Notes under the pieces: generated by a model
The model's input: only the letters and a program-made list of their open reading frames with translations
Told to the model about the DNA's origin: nothing
Databases searched by the model: none
Part shown: piece after piece, positions 27,884 to 39,340 of the stretch
How the letters are laid out: every line of letters begins with the position of its first letter
Numbering within the stretch: the first letter of the stretch is position 1
Origin: Lentisphaerae bacterium GWF2_45_14
Lineage (GTDB): Bacteria; Verrucomicrobiota; Lentisphaeria; Victivallales; GWF2-45-14
DNA length: 64,000 nt
Direction of reading: 5' to 3'
Assembly: GCA_001804785.1 (NCBI GenBank)
Contig: MHBG01000005.1
Location: 1 to 64,000 of the forward strand
Made by a program: the position numbers and the translations under genes

Positions 27884-29743
27884 TTAGTTATGGCGTTTTC
27901 GCGCTCCAAGGAGCAACAGTGTCCTCAGATCATCTTCATTTTTTGCTTCTTCCCAGCGTCTTTCAAAGTGGCTGTCGTATGTGATCTGCGCGATGCTGCC
28001 CAGTGTTTTCAGGTGGAAGTTGCGCGTATCCCTGGAGCCGATGATGAAGAATATAGCCTTCACGTCGTTGTTCGTTTCGGAGAAACAGGCTCCGTTGCGG
28101 CACCTTACGACAAGTATCTTGAAAATGCCGCTGCCTTCCGCTATGATATGCGGGATCGCCACGAACGGCGAAATGGCGGTGCTGCTGTCTTCCTCTCTTT
28201 CGGTAAGAAGCCTGTAAAGCTCTTCGGGCTTGAGAGCGATATCCTGCGAGAATTTTTCCGAGATATCCTTGAAGAGGTCGTTCCGCGAGATGCTTTTCTC
28301 GATATCGTAGAATGAGGCCTTTTCGATTATGTGGTCGAACTCGTCTTTCACGATATTGTCGCGCTGGTGTATGACTTCAATAAGCTCTTTTTCGAGATTG
28401 TTGCTGGTCAGCTTCCTGTTCGTTATCCTTTCGAGAAGGTGCAGAAGCGCGTATTCGGTATTGACCTTGCGCCCGTAAATGTAATAGAAAACTACGCTAA
28501 GCCCTATCAGCCCGAGACTTATGAGTATCGTTTCGCGCCCCATGCTGATGATGAGATAGAGAAAAACCACGACGCTCACTATCTGCGTAAACGGATAAAA
28601 AGGCGCCGTGAATGACGGGTGGTAGGTTACTATTTTGCTTTCGCGAAGAATGATCACGCAGAGGTTTGATATTATGTATGAAAGCAGTATAACGGTCGAG
28701 GCCGTCTTTACCAGCATCTCGAGCCTCATCGAAAGTGATATTATAATCAGTATTCCGGTTATGATGATCGCGACTATCGGCGTATCGAATTTCTTGCTGA
28801 CTCCGCCCAGCACGGCCGGCGCAAGTTCGTCCCTGCTCAAGGCCATCGGATAACGCGACGCGGCCATTATTCCCGCGTTCGCCGTCGTTATGAACGCTAG
28901 CATCGCGGCGATGGATATCGCCCAGAAACCGGGGGTGCCGAAAAAGACCGTCGCGGCATCGGCGATCGGAGTCATCGAGCCTTTAAGCTTTTCCGGATCC
29001 ATTACGCCTATCGTGACAAAGAGCATGAATCCGTATATTACAGTGACTACTATTATCGAAAGGATAAGACCTGCCGGTATGTTGCGCTTGGGATTTTTAA
29101 CCTCTTCTGATACGCTTGTTATTTTGAGCAGTCCCCCGAAGGATATGAATACAAAGCCGGCCGTCCACAATATTCCCTCATTTGCGCCCGTCTTGAATAC
29201 GAAAGGTTCGAACTTGGAAAGGCCGACGCTTGGCAGCCCGACCGCAACGAATCCCGCCATTATGATGAACAGGAACACCACAAGGACGATCTGAAAAAAT
29301 GCCGCCTCCTTTACCCCGAAAAAATTGAGCACCGTGAAGATGATCGTTATCAGAACCGAACACGTGAATACCGCATCGATTCCCATAAACGAGTCCCAGC
29401 CCGCCAGCATGCATATTACCTCGCCCATCCCGAATATGGCAAAGGATGTTTTCAGCACGACTGCAAGCCAGCTCAGAAGTCCCGAGACTGTTCCCGCGAG
29501 AGGCCCGAGAGTCCTTGTTATGAAATAATAGTCCCCGCCCGCTTTCGGCATCGCGGTTATTATCTCTATTACGCTGAGTATTCCAACAAGTCCGAATACC
29601 CCTGCCAGAATATAGGACAGTATCACCGCCGGCCCTACGTGGCTGAATGCCATACCCGGCAGGATGAATATCCCGGAGCTGATCATAGCACCCGATGTAA
29701 GACAAAATAAGTCAACGACACTCAGGCTTTTCTTCAGTTCCAT
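27884..29743 (-). CDS. APC superfamily amino acid permease with C-terminal PTS EIIA-like domain
   Basis: MELKKSLSVVDLFCLTSGAMISSGIFILPGMAF; about 12 TM; C-terminus ...AISPFVAIPHIIAEGSGIFKILVVRCRNG resembles EIIA(Fru/Mtl). ATG at 29743 preferred over ORF start 29839, which overlaps the upstream gene. Confidence 0.85.
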   Translation of the reverse strand: MELKKSLSVVDLFCLTSGAMISSGIFILPGMAFSHVGPAVILSYILAGVFGLVGILSVIEIITAMPKAGGDYYFITRTLGPLAGTVSGLLSWLAVVLKTSFAIFGMGEVICMLAGWDSFMGIDAVFTCSVLITIIFTVLNFFGVKEAAFFQIVLVVFLFIIMAGFVAVGLPSVGLSKFEPFVFKTGANEGILWTAGFVFISFGGLLKITSVSEEVKNPKRNIPAGLILSIIVVTVIYGFMLFVTIGVMDPEKLKGSMTPIADAATVFFGTPGFWAISIAAMLAFITTANAGIMAASRYPMALSRDELAPAVLGGVSKKFDTPIVAIIITGILIIISLSMRLEMLVKTASTVILLSYIISNLCVIILRESKIVTYHPSFTAPFYPFTQIVSVVVFLYLIISMGRETILISLGLIGLSVVFYYIYGRKVNTEYALLHLLERITNRKLTSNNLEKELIEVIHQRDNIVKDEFDHIIEKASFYDIEKSISRNDLFKDISEKFSQDIALKPEELYRLLTEREEDSSTAISPFVAIPHIIAEGSGIFKILVVRCRNGACFSETNNDVKAIFFIIGSRDTRNFHLKTLGSIAQITYDSHFERRWEEAKNEDDLRTLLLLGARKRHN

Positions 29744-29754
29744 TTGGGCGACTC

Positions 29755-30183
29755 CTATTCGTAGCGGTCTATATCGCTGCTGAAATGATTGATGATATAA
29801 GAGCACGAACTTTCCAGCGACGGCAGTATCTTGGTGCAATATCTCACCATCCAGGGACTGCAGTCTTTGAATTCAAAGGGCGAAAAGGCCACTACGAACT
29901 TGCCCAGATTGTGCGCGGCATAGAATACCTCCATGCTCGTTCCGATACTGGGCTTGTTATAGTTCACGAGTATTATATCCGCATCGCGTATGTCCTGCAG
30001 GTCGAACTCGACAATTTCATTCGAACTGTCGACCTGATGGTCTTCGAACTTTCTCCTCATCGGATCAAGAAGTTTGAATTCTCCGCGAAGAAGCTCCTTT
30101 GCTTTTTCGCGCCAGGCACGCGCTTCGCCGAGATGTTCATCCATAATCGGCCCGCTCAGATATATAACCTTGTTTTTTGCCAT
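29755..30183 (-). CDS. nucleoside 2-deoxyribosyltransferase-like protein
   Basis: VIYLSGPI...EARAWREKAKELL...LLDPMRRKFEDH...EIVEFDLQDIRDADIILVNYNKPSIGTSMEVFYAAHNLGKFVVAF. Confidence 0.8.
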   Translation of the reverse strand: MAKNKVIYLSGPIMDEHLGEARAWREKAKELLRGEFKLLDPMRRKFEDHQVDSSNEIVEFDLQDIRDADIILVNYNKPSIGTSMEVFYAAHNLGKFVVAFSPFEFKDCSPWMVRYCTKILPSLESSCSYIINHFSSDIDRYE

Positions 30184-30198
30184 TGGGGTTGTCCGTAA

Positions 30199-32652
30199 TT
30201 ATTTGCTTCTCTTTACGTGCACAGGCATGAGATTCCATATCTTTTCTGCGTATTCGCTTATGCTTCTGTCGCTTGAGAACATTCCCATGTTGGCGACATT
30301 GATTATGGCGCGCTTGTCCCACTCGTCCTTCAACGTGAATACGCGGCTTATTTCCCTCTGGGCATTGTGATAAGACTCGAAGTCTGCGCAGACCATGAAA
30401 TGGTCATAGACGAGATTGTCCAGTATCGGTTTGAAAAGATCGGGCTCTTCCTGATTGAAGTAACCGTACTTCAGAAGCTCGAGCGCCTGCTTGAGGCGAG
30501 GTGCCTTTTCAATGAACTCGGCCGGATTGTAGCCGCGCTCTCTGAGCTGTTTGACCTCGTCTACGCCCATGCCGAAGATGAAAATATTTTCCGCTCCCAC
30601 GGCATCGTGTATTTCGATATTTGCGCCGTCCATCGTCCCGACCGTCAATGCGCCGTTGAGCGCGAACTTCATATTGCCTGTTCCGGACGCTTCTGTTCCA
30701 GCCAGTGATATTTGCTCCGAAAGGTCGGCCGCGGGAATGATTTTTTCCGCAAGTGAAACCCTGTAATTCGCAAGAAAGAGTACCTTGAGCTTATCGCCTA
30801 TGGTCTTGTCCGAATTGATAACTTCGCCTACCGCGTTGATAAGCTTTATTATCATCTTGGCGGTGTAATAGCCGGGGGCGGCTTTCGCGCCGAAAAGCAC
30901 AGTCCTGGGCGTAAAGTCGGCATTTGGCGAGTCTTTGAGTTCCAGATACATCGCTATCACATTTATGATGTTGAGAAGCTGGCGCTTATATTCATGAAGC
31001 CTTTTCACCTGTACATCGAAAAGCGAGTCCGGATCGACCTTGACGTTGTTCTGCTCCATGATGTAGTTCGAAAGAACAACCTTGTTCTCGCGTTTTACCT
31101 GTCTGAATGTCTTCCTGAACGCCTTGTTGTCCGCCAGCTTTTCTATATCCTTGAGGGCATCAAGATTTTTTACCCAGTCGTCTCCAATTTTTTTAGTTAT
31201 TATAGAGGAAAGGCCGGGGTTTGCCTTGCGGAGCCAGCGCCTCGGAGTAATGCCATTGGTCACATTTATAAATTTCCCCGGGAAAAGCTCGTAGAAGTCC
31301 TTGAATAGCCCGTTCTTAAGCAGTTCCGTATGCAGCGCGGCTACCCCGTTTACATGATGGCTTACAAGAACGGCCATGTAGGCCATTCTTACTGATTTTT
31401 CCGGGGATTCTTCGATAATCGACAACCTTCCAAGCCTGTCGAGGTCGCCGGGATAACGGTTTGCCACGTCTCTCATAAAACGGTGGTTTATTTCGTAGAC
31501 GATTTCGAGAATACGCGGAAGCAGCTTTTCCATGACCGTTACCGGCCACTTTTCGAGTGCTTCGGACATTAGCGTATGGTTGGTATAGCTGAATGTTTTG
31601 CAACAAATGTCCCAAGACTCTTCCCATGAGAGGCCTTCTTCGTCTATGAGTAATCTCATGAGTTCGGGTACCGAGAGTGCGGGATGTGTGTCGTTCAGCT
31701 GGACGGCACAGTATTTGTCAAACTTTCTTACGTTCATGTCGCAATATTTTATCTTGCCCAAAATGTCCTGCATCGATGCCGAAACAAGGAAATACTGCTG
31801 TTTGAGCCGAAGTTCGCGTCCTTCAAAGTTGTTATCGTTGGGGTACAATACCTTAGTGATGTTTTCGACGAGCGATTTCTCAAGGTTGGCGTTTATATAG
31901 TCGCCCTTGTTGAAGCTGGAGAGGTTGAAGCCGAACATTGATGTAGCGCTCCAGAGCCTGAGCGTGTTGACGTTGTCCGTCTTGTAGCCAGGGATTGGTG
32001 TATCGTATGCCATTGCCAGAACATCTTCCGTATTGACCAGTCGCCGCCTGAACTTGTTTCCGCATTCGGGACATTTTTCAGTTCTGCCGCCGAAGCTGAT
32101 AACTCGCGCGAGTTCAGGACGTCTTATTTCCCACGGATTTCCGTTTCTGAGCCAGTTGTCGGGTTCTTCCACCTGATAGCCGTCTTCGATCTTCTGCTCG
32201 AATATCCCGTAGTCATAACGAATTCCGTAGCCGAAAGCCGGGAGATCAAGTGTGGCCATTGAGTCGAGGAAACATGCGGCGAGCCGTCCGAGACCGCCGT
32301 TACCGAGTCCTGCGTCGACTTCCTGTTCGCGGATTTCTTCTATGTTGAATCCCAGTTCAGCCATCGCTTCGGTCGCGATATCCATGACGTCAAGGTTTAT
32401 CATGGCGTTACCGAGCGCGCGGCCCATCAGAAATTCCAGCGAAATATAATGCACGCATTTATGGTCTACATCATCGTAAGTGTCTTTTGTTTCTATCCAT
32501 TTTTCGACCATCATGTCTCTTATGCTGAGTGAGAGAGCTTGATACCTGTCCAGTTCGCTGGCCTTATCAAAGCGCTTCGCGAGTGTTCTTGTAAGGTGCT
32601 TCCTGAAGGATTGTTTTAACTCTTCTTTCATCTTTTCTCTGTTGCTGCTCAT
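30199..32652 (-). CDS. glgP: glycogen/starch/alpha-glucan phosphorylase
   Basis: CVHYISLEFLMGRALGNAMINL; DAGLGNGGLGRLAACFLDSMATLDLPAFGYGIRYDYGIF; EASGTGNMKFALNGALTVGTMDGANIEI. Confidence 0.97.
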   Translation of the reverse strand: MSSNREKMKEELKQSFRKHLTRTLAKRFDKASELDRYQALSLSIRDMMVEKWIETKDTYDDVDHKCVHYISLEFLMGRALGNAMINLDVMDIATEAMAELGFNIEEIREQEVDAGLGNGGLGRLAACFLDSMATLDLPAFGYGIRYDYGIFEQKIEDGYQVEEPDNWLRNGNPWEIRRPELARVISFGGRTEKCPECGNKFRRRLVNTEDVLAMAYDTPIPGYKTDNVNTLRLWSATSMFGFNLSSFNKGDYINANLEKSLVENITKVLYPNDNNFEGRELRLKQQYFLVSASMQDILGKIKYCDMNVRKFDKYCAVQLNDTHPALSVPELMRLLIDEEGLSWEESWDICCKTFSYTNHTLMSEALEKWPVTVMEKLLPRILEIVYEINHRFMRDVANRYPGDLDRLGRLSIIEESPEKSVRMAYMAVLVSHHVNGVAALHTELLKNGLFKDFYELFPGKFINVTNGITPRRWLRKANPGLSSIITKKIGDDWVKNLDALKDIEKLADNKAFRKTFRQVKRENKVVLSNYIMEQNNVKVDPDSLFDVQVKRLHEYKRQLLNIINVIAMYLELKDSPNADFTPRTVLFGAKAAPGYYTAKMIIKLINAVGEVINSDKTIGDKLKVLFLANYRVSLAEKIIPAADLSEQISLAGTEASGTGNMKFALNGALTVGTMDGANIEIHDAVGAENIFIFGMGVDEVKQLRERGYNPAEFIEKAPRLKQALELLKYGYFNQEEPDLFKPILDNLVYDHFMVCADFESYHNAQREISRVFTLKDEWDKRAIINVANMGMFSSDRSISEYAEKIWNLMPVHVKRSK

Positions 32653-32731
32653 ATGCTAATCTCCCAATGTTAATTTTAATAGAAAATAAAGCTCAGGAAT
32701 TTAGCACATGAAACGCTTTTTGGCAAAGAGA

Positions 32732-33907
32732 TTATGAATTTGTATCCACAATTTCATTGAGGTCGATTATGTAGACCTGCCTTTCGCCCTCGTGTATGGA
32801 GTCGATGCAGACCTGCGAATTGTCCCGCGCCCAGTTTGGGTGAAGGTCGCAGCGCGTCGGGGTCGGATATGATGGATCGGAATAGAAACTTCCAATCTCA
32901 TAGGCGTCACGCCTGGAGAGATTATATAAAAAGAGTTTTCTCTGGTAATCCGGAGCGGATGGATAGCAGTCTGTCAGCATCCATTTACTGTCCGTGGAGT
33001 AAGAGCAGTGCCCATCGCCAGGGAAGACATCCTGTGCTATTGTTTCTATCTTATCTGTCTTGTCTGTAAAAAGATGATACTGCCAGCCATCGGCATGACG
33101 ATTCGAAAAATTAATGATCTGTTTCGCGCTTATCCATGTATAATGCGAGCTCATGTCTTCAAGATTAAGCGGATAGATATCCGAGCCGTCTATATTCGCG
33201 GTGAACATATGAGTGAGATGTCGTGTCCCTACGCGCCATCTATGGAAAAATGCGAAACGCCTTGAGTCGGGACTGAAGAGAATATGATTGAACCAGCTCA
33301 TGACATTGTCCATTTCTTCGCGGTGGAATGTCTGTACAATCTGATCTATCGAAATGACGAGTTTCGCCGTGTTCTTTTTCAGGTCAAGTAGCCATAATCC
33401 GTCAAAATCCGGATGCCAGACTCCTTTGGCAATGTCGGTAAGACCGGGATAGCCGTAACCGGGGCGTTCCGTGTCGAGACGCGAGAAATTCAGGCTGAGA
33501 GCCCATTGTCCGTCGGGGCTGAGGCAGTAGACCGGGCGACAGAGCGTCCTCATCTTTTGCGTCTTTATATTCATGATTCTGGAAACGAAAGAATCGCCTT
33601 CGCGGTCGTTGAAAATGATTTCGTCGTCCGAGTCGTTCAGCCACTGGAGCATCGCTCCCTGCTGCCAACACCAGGCGGAGCTTTCGGCTATCCTCGTGAG
33701 TTTGTTATTGTCGCACAGGTCTATCAGGCATATTCCCGCCTTTTCGCCGGACTCCGGCTGACGCCCGGTAAAGTCTGTTTCATGCGCCAGGAGGTATCTT
33801 CCTGACCTGTCCCAGGGGTATTTGTCAAAATAACCGAAGAAGTGATGTTTCGGCCCGGCGCTTATTTTTTTTACTGGCAGATGCCGTTTTGTAATACCCA
33901 TTTTCAC
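32732..33907 (-). CDS. beta-propeller (TolB/oligogalacturonate lyase-like) protein
   Basis: Repeated blades e.g. PKHHFFGYFDKYPWDRSGRYLLAHE, SPDGQWALSLNFSRL, SPDSRRFAFFHRW, STDSKWMLTDCYPS, HPNWARDNSQVCIDSIHEGERQVYIIDL; no signal peptide. Confidence 0.65.
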   Translation of the reverse strand: MKMGITKRHLPVKKISAGPKHHFFGYFDKYPWDRSGRYLLAHETDFTGRQPESGEKAGICLIDLCDNNKLTRIAESSAWCWQQGAMLQWLNDSDDEIIFNDREGDSFVSRIMNIKTQKMRTLCRPVYCLSPDGQWALSLNFSRLDTERPGYGYPGLTDIAKGVWHPDFDGLWLLDLKKNTAKLVISIDQIVQTFHREEMDNVMSWFNHILFSPDSRRFAFFHRWRVGTRHLTHMFTANIDGSDIYPLNLEDMSSHYTWISAKQIINFSNRHADGWQYHLFTDKTDKIETIAQDVFPGDGHCSYSTDSKWMLTDCYPSAPDYQRKLFLYNLSRRDAYEIGSFYSDPSYPTPTRCDLHPNWARDNSQVCIDSIHEGERQVYIIDLNEIVDTNS

Positions 33908-33998
33908 ATTTCCTGTTTGTTGATATGAACATGAGGATAGCCGTGGTTTTACTTTTAAGCAATAAAAATATTGTTGATTTTCTTGTAAATTTGTTGCG

Positions 33999-34949
33999 TT
34001 AAATGACCGGATGGCTCTGTCTCACCTCGGATAGAAGTGTTTCAAAATCATTTATCGAATTCATGTGCGAAACCCCACATTTAAGCGAACGCTGATAGCC
34101 TCTGCCCTTAAGATAGTCAAGAACAATTTTTCGCGCGATTTTCATCGCCAGGGCCTCTCCGTAATAATCCGCCATATGCAGAACATGTTTTCGCATTTCA
34201 TCTGTAAGTTCGATTGGGGAGGGAATCACGCAGCGTCTTTTCTCTATTTCCTCGAATATCCATGGGTTGCCCATCGCCCCTCGTGCAACCATAACGCAGG
34301 AACAGCCTGTTTTTTCTCTTAGTTCATCATATGATTTCAAGTCCATGACCCCGCCATTTGCGACAATCTGTATATTCATGGCCCCTCGTATTTCTGCAAT
34401 TATCTCATGAAAGACAGGACCCGAATAAAAGGATTTTCTGATCCGTCCGTGGATTGTCACGGCCCTTGCGCCCGCATTCGCCAGCCTTCTTACAAATTCG
34501 AGAGTGGGGCCGGGATCCTGTTCATCCAGTATTCTTATCTTTGCGCTTACCGGATACTTTGAGTTTTTTGAGATTGCTTCGAATACCCTCAACGCGTCAT
34601 CCGGTCTCAGTGCCAGCATGGCGCCTTCTCCCTTTTTTGCTACCTTCGGCGCCGGACATCCCATATTGAAGTCGATTACCGAAAATTCATGATTATTCAG
34701 GATATTGACGGCTCTTGACAGTATATCAGGATCTGAGCCGACGAGCTGCACGCCGAGCCAGTCCTCGTCTTCCGTTCTATCTAGAAATTTTATGGTTTTC
34801 GCGGTTCCGAAGACGAGGGAGCCCGCGTCTATCATTTCCGTGAATGCGTAACGGCAGCCAAATCTTCGTGCGGACGTCCTGAACGGTATATCGGTAAAAC
34901 CGGAAAGAGGCGCGAGAATGACGCTGTTGTCAGGGTATATGTTTTCCAT
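33999..34949 (-). CDS. tRNA-dihydrouridine synthase
   Basis: ILAPLSGFTDIPFRTSARRFG; VQLVGSDPDILSRAV; IDFNMGCPAPKVAKKGEGAML; VTIHGRIRKSFYSG; NGGVMDLKSYDELREKTGCSCVMVARGAMGNPWIFEE. Confidence 0.93.
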   Translation of the reverse strand: MENIYPDNSVILAPLSGFTDIPFRTSARRFGCRYAFTEMIDAGSLVFGTAKTIKFLDRTEDEDWLGVQLVGSDPDILSRAVNILNNHEFSVIDFNMGCPAPKVAKKGEGAMLALRPDDALRVFEAISKNSKYPVSAKIRILDEQDPGPTLEFVRRLANAGARAVTIHGRIRKSFYSGPVFHEIIAEIRGAMNIQIVANGGVMDLKSYDELREKTGCSCVMVARGAMGNPWIFEEIEKRRCVIPSPIELTDEMRKHVLHMADYYGEALAMKIARKIVLDYLKGRGYQRSLKCGVSHMNSINDFETLLSEVRQSHPVI

Positions 34950-34966
34950 TGGATGGGGATATTTCT

Positions 34967-35983
34967 TCAGTTGGAATCTGAGTCCGGGCCGTTATAGTCG
35001 AAATCCTCTGAGTCAGACGCCTCATCATCGTCAAGTTCGCAGTCCCCCTCGCTGGAAGAGTTATCCTGCCTTGATTTGCTGATGTATTTTTTGATCTTTT
35101 CGACGTGAAGAGCCTTAAGTTTTGTTATCGCCTTATTCTGTATCTGGCGTATCCTCTCGCGTGTGCAGCCGAGCGCATTACCAACCTCTTCCAGTGTCAT
35201 CTCCGGATTGTTGTCAAGGCCGAAACGCAGTTTGATTACCTGCTGTTCGCGTTCGTTCAGCTTGGCAAGAAGATCCATCATCCGGTCTATCGATTCTATT
35301 TCGCCGAGCATCATGTCCGGCATCAATGTGAGACTCGGAATCGTATCCTGTACCTCGCCGTCCTCACCCTCTTCTATCGGAGCGTTAAGCGATGCTGTAT
35401 GAACTCCGGCGAAGAGAAGCTCCCTTACCGTTCTCACGCTCAATTCAAGCTCCTTGGCAATCTCTTCCTTGGAGGGCTCTCTGCCAAGTTTCTCGGCAAG
35501 TCGCATTTTAGCTGAATGTATTTTGGATATCTTCTCCATCGACTGGAGGGGAATTCTTATTGTACGACCCTGTTCGGCGAGGGCCCTGCGCATGGCCTGT
35601 TTTATCCACCATGTGGCATAGGTGCTGAATTTCGCGCCTTTGGTGGGATCGAATTTCTCCGCCGCAGTCATGAGACCTATGTTGCCCTCGGATATGAGAT
35701 CGTGCTTCGGAAGCCCTCTTCCCATGAACTCATGACATATTTTAACCACAAGCCTTAGATTCGCCTTTATCAGGCTGGCTTTCGCATCGTGCTGGAGGAC
35801 TTCGTCATTGCAGTGTATCGCTTCGGCGAGAACGACTTCCTCTTCTCTTGTGAGAAGTGAGATGTCGCAGATGTTTTTCATATACATCCTTGACGTGGTC
35901 ATCGGATTTACTCCCATGGCCTTAGGCTTCAAGGGCCTCTTTTTTATCTGGAGGATTTTCTTTTTCTTTATACCGTCGCCCAT
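34967..35983 (-). CDS. RNA polymerase sigma-70 family factor (RpoD/RpoS group)
   Basis: [78 protein letters not shown]. Start at MGDGIKKKK preferred over ORF start 36016, which overlaps purL. Confidence 0.93.
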   Translation of the reverse strand: MGDGIKKKKILQIKKRPLKPKAMGVNPMTTSRMYMKNICDISLLTREEEVVLAEAIHCNDEVLQHDAKASLIKANLRLVVKICHEFMGRGLPKHDLISEGNIGLMTAAEKFDPTKGAKFSTYATWWIKQAMRRALAEQGRTIRIPLQSMEKISKIHSAKMRLAEKLGREPSKEEIAKELELSVRTVRELLFAGVHTASLNAPIEEGEDGEVQDTIPSLTLMPDMMLGEIESIDRMMDLLAKLNEREQQVIKLRFGLDNNPEMTLEEVGNALGCTRERIRQIQNKAITKLKALHVEKIKKYISKSRQDNSSSEGDCELDDDEASDSEDFDYNGPDSDSN

Positions 35984-36002
35984 AAAATTCTCCGGTAGCG
36001 AA

Positions 36003-38972
36003 TCAAATGCCGTCAAGCGTGCTTTTGTAGCTTTTTATCATCTCTGTCATAGATATCGATGCTTGACTGCAAGCCACTACACTGTTTAAAATAAGCTCCT
36101 GTTTTGAAATAACAAATCCTATTTTGGCAAAAGACAGCCCTTTAAGTATTTTTTCAACGGATTTTTCATTTTCAGGCTTAATGGTCATCACGAAACGGCT
36201 GTTCGATTCCGAGAAAAGAATCTCTTCGGGAGACATTCCGCTTTCGCACGGTATCTTGTCAATGTCAATCTCAAGCCCCAGCCGGCCGGCCATCGCTTTT
36301 TTCGCGAACGCGCCCGCGAGACCGCCTATGGCAGGCGTATGAAGTGATGAAGCCAGATTATTCTGAGTTATTTCAGAGACAGCCTTATATGTCACCATCG
36401 CCAGTGAAGCGTCGACAACCGGCACATGACAGCCGACGGCTCCCATCATCGCAAAATACTCGCTGCCGCCGAGTTCCTTGCGGGTCTGGCCTATTACATA
36501 AACCGAGTCGCCGGGCCTTTTCACGTCAAGGGTAACAGCCTTTGATACATCGTCCATGCGTGATATCGCGCTGAAGAGAACTGTCGGCGGAATGGATATT
36601 TTTCGCCCGCCGCGCGTGCTGTCATTTTTCATACTGTCTTTTCCGGATATGCAGGGTACACCGAAGGCCTTCGTGTAGTCGTAGAGCGCCTTGTTTGCGC
36701 GCACCAGCTGGGCGAGTTTGTACTCGCCGTCCGGCGTCTTTTCTGATTTTACAGGGTCGGGCCAGCAGAAATTGTCAAGTCCGGCGATATGCTCGGGCTT
36801 ACCGCCCACGGCTATTATTCTTCTTATGCAGAGGTCGATGATGGAGGCCATCATGTGGTAGGTATCTATGTCGCTGTAGCGAGGAAGTATGCCATAGGAA
36901 AGGATTATTCCTTCTTTCCCGAGCGGCTCGGCCATCGTAACGGTCGCGTCCGACGTAACGTCCCGGCATATCCCCGCAAACGGCTTAATTACGCTCAATC
37001 CTTTTACCTCATGGTCATACTGGCGGGATTTGAACTCGTTTGAGCATATGTTCAGCCTGCCCAGCAGCGAAACAACATCATCTTTTATGTTCCTGCCTTT
37101 GAACGCCGGGTCCTTGTGCTTGGGCGGTACCCATTTTGCCTTGAGCTTCAGCTGGGGAAGCCCGTCATGCATGAACTCGATATCGAGCAGAGCCACGGTT
37201 TTCTCTCCGTAAAGCATGTGGAACTTTCCAGTGTCCGTAAATTCTCCGAGCACGGTCACTTCCACATCTCTTGACTCCGCGAGCTTTTTGAACTCTTCGA
37301 TATTTTCGGGCGGTACAGCGAAGCTCATCCGCTCCTGCGCCTCCGAAACAAGTATTTCCCACGGGTCGAGTCCGGCATATTTGAGCGGAGCCTTTTTGAG
37401 GTCCATTCTGCAACCGCCGCTGTAGGTGCACATCTCGCCGATGCTGGAGGAAAGACCGCCCGCGCCGTTGTCAGTCACGAAGCGGTAAAGGCTCTTATCG
37501 CGCGCTTCGTAAATGAAGTCGCCCATTTTCTTCTGAGTTATCGGGTCGCCTATCTGCACCGCCTGATTCGGGCTGTCCTTGTGCAGCTCTTCACTTGAGA
37601 ATGTGGCTCCGTGTATGCCGTCTTTTCCTATTCTTCCGCCAGACATGACGATGAGGTCGCCCGGCTTGATGCTCTTTTCGAACCCTTTGTTTTTCCCTAT
37701 CTTTCTGGGGAGCAGTCCGACCGTCCCGCAATAAACCAGCGGTTTGCCGAGGTAGCGCTCGTCGAAATATTCCCAGCCCGCGCCGTAAGGTATTCCGCTC
37801 TGGTTGCCGCCGTCGATGACTCCACGGTGAATATTGTCCCTTAGTCTTCTCGGATGGAAGAGCCCTTCAGGGACATCTTTTTCGTCTGTGAACGGAGAAC
37901 CGAGGCAGTACCCCCACACGTTTATCAATAGATTCGCGCCGAGTCCTGTCCCCATCGGGTCGCGGTTGACTCCTACTATTCCAGTCATTGCGCCGCCGTA
38001 CGGGTCGAGCGCCGAGGGACTGTTATGCGTTTCGACCTTGTAGACCAGGTCAAGTTTGTCATTGAACGAGATGACCCCCGCATTGTCATGGAATACCGAT
38101 ACCAGCCAGTCTATTTTCTTTGATATCTCGCGGGTACTCTTTTTTATGTATGTGTCGAAACACGATTTTATATTTTCAATGTTTCCCTTTTCGTCCTCGT
38201 AATCTATTTCAGCTGAAAATATCTTGTGCTTGCAGTGTTCGCTCCAGGTCTGTGCTAAGACTTCCAGCTCGACGTCTGTCGGCTTTTTGCCAAGCTTGAA
38301 ATTCTCGCGCCCTTCGGCTCTCCTGAAATAATCCTGGATGGCCTTCATTTCTTCGAGAGTCAACGCCAGAATGCCCTTTTTGCTTATATCGAGAAGCTCG
38401 CCGTCACTGACTTCCAGATCGATTTCCTTCACGTTCCCGCCGCCGCTTTCGCGGACGATGGGCAGCTCCAGCGGAATCGGGTTTTTCAGGAGATCGGCCT
38501 TTGAAAATATTGAAACATTTTCTATAAGTTCATTAGCAAGAAGGTCTTTTGCTATGTGTTCGACTTTTTTCCTGTCGAGCCAGGCGTCGCTCAGCATGTA
38601 CTCCACGGAGCTGAAAACGTATTCGTCGTCCCTGAGCTTGCGACCCACGATATCGCCTATCGCCTCGTGCGCGGAACGCCCCACGTTGTCCGTTACGCCC
38701 TGCCGGAAGCCGACCCTGACAAGCCAGTCGCACGCATTTGATTCATTAAAACGTGTCTCGCCGACAATCCCCTTCTGCAGTACCGGATTGGCTATTTCGC
38801 GCGCCGCTGTTTCGGCCTGCGCCTGACTGATACCCGCGGACATTGTATATACGTCGCGCGTTTTCACATCGGCTATGTCAAGTTTCAGGAAATTCCTGAT
38901 CTGGTTTTTAATCTTTTCAGCGCGCGCGTCTTTCCATTCCGGCAGCGGTGATATTTCTATCCTGTATTCCAT
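36003..38972 (-). CDS. purL: phosphoribosylformylglycinamidine synthase, PurS-PurL fusion without glutaminase domain
   Basis: N-terminal PurS-like region ([34 protein letters not shown]); [40 protein letters not shown]; second AIRS half. Ends LDGI, no GATase. Confidence 0.92.
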   Translation of the reverse strand: MEYRIEISPLPEWKDARAEKIKNQIRNFLKLDIADVKTRDVYTMSAGISQAQAETAAREIANPVLQKGIVGETRFNESNACDWLVRVGFRQGVTDNVGRSAHEAIGDIVGRKLRDDEYVFSSVEYMLSDAWLDRKKVEHIAKDLLANELIENVSIFSKADLLKNPIPLELPIVRESGGGNVKEIDLEVSDGELLDISKKGILALTLEEMKAIQDYFRRAEGRENFKLGKKPTDVELEVLAQTWSEHCKHKIFSAEIDYEDEKGNIENIKSCFDTYIKKSTREISKKIDWLVSVFHDNAGVISFNDKLDLVYKVETHNSPSALDPYGGAMTGIVGVNRDPMGTGLGANLLINVWGYCLGSPFTDEKDVPEGLFHPRRLRDNIHRGVIDGGNQSGIPYGAGWEYFDERYLGKPLVYCGTVGLLPRKIGKNKGFEKSIKPGDLIVMSGGRIGKDGIHGATFSSEELHKDSPNQAVQIGDPITQKKMGDFIYEARDKSLYRFVTDNGAGGLSSSIGEMCTYSGGCRMDLKKAPLKYAGLDPWEILVSEAQERMSFAVPPENIEEFKKLAESRDVEVTVLGEFTDTGKFHMLYGEKTVALLDIEFMHDGLPQLKLKAKWVPPKHKDPAFKGRNIKDDVVSLLGRLNICSNEFKSRQYDHEVKGLSVIKPFAGICRDVTSDATVTMAEPLGKEGIILSYGILPRYSDIDTYHMMASIIDLCIRRIIAVGGKPEHIAGLDNFCWPDPVKSEKTPDGEYKLAQLVRANKALYDYTKAFGVPCISGKDSMKNDSTRGGRKISIPPTVLFSAISRMDDVSKAVTLDVKRPGDSVYVIGQTRKELGGSEYFAMMGAVGCHVPVVDASLAMVTYKAVSEITQNNLASSLHTPAIGGLAGAFAKKAMAGRLGLEIDIDKIPCESGMSPEEILFSESNSRFVMTIKPENEKSVEKILKGLSFAKIGFVISKQELILNSVVACSQASISMTEMIKSYKSTLDGI

Positions 38973-39089
38973 GGGGTTGTCTTTCAGTATTTGATCTGTT
39001 CTTGTCTTTTATCTAAACTAATACAGATAACAGCCCGCTCGAAATTTGCAATCCCGCTTTCCTTATTTCAACAGCCCTTTTCCTCGCCT

Positions 39090-39281
39090 TTACCCTATTT
39101 TGCGGGTTCTGGTAATTCTTACAGAAGTCTCGATGATATTTTCCATCAATGGATAGATCGTCTTGAATTCCTGCAAGTCTTTTCGGAAGGCCGCAAGTTC
39201 TTTCCTGACTCTGCGCTGTTCAAGCCTCATCGATTCCATGCTGAGACTTTCCGCTTCCGGATACCTGACTTTCTTTTTCAT
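39090..39281 (-). CDS. small basic coiled-coil hypothetical protein
   Basis: MKKKVRYPEAESLSMESMRLEQRRVRKELAAFRKDLQEFKTIYPLMENIIETSVRITRTRKIG; heptad-like; no homology recognised. Confidence 0.3.
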   Translation of the reverse strand: MKKKVRYPEAESLSMESMRLEQRRVRKELAAFRKDLQEFKTIYPLMENIIETSVRITRTRKIG

Positions 39282-39340
39282 CGCAACGCTCCTTTTTGAG
39301 CAAGCATCGCGGAAAAGAAAAAGGCGCATCTCGTCCGCAC

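Noticed and set aside
35983-36016. Apparent overlap of the sigma factor with purL
   Set aside because: Resolved by using the internal ATG (MGDGIKKKK) at 35983, which leaves no overlap.
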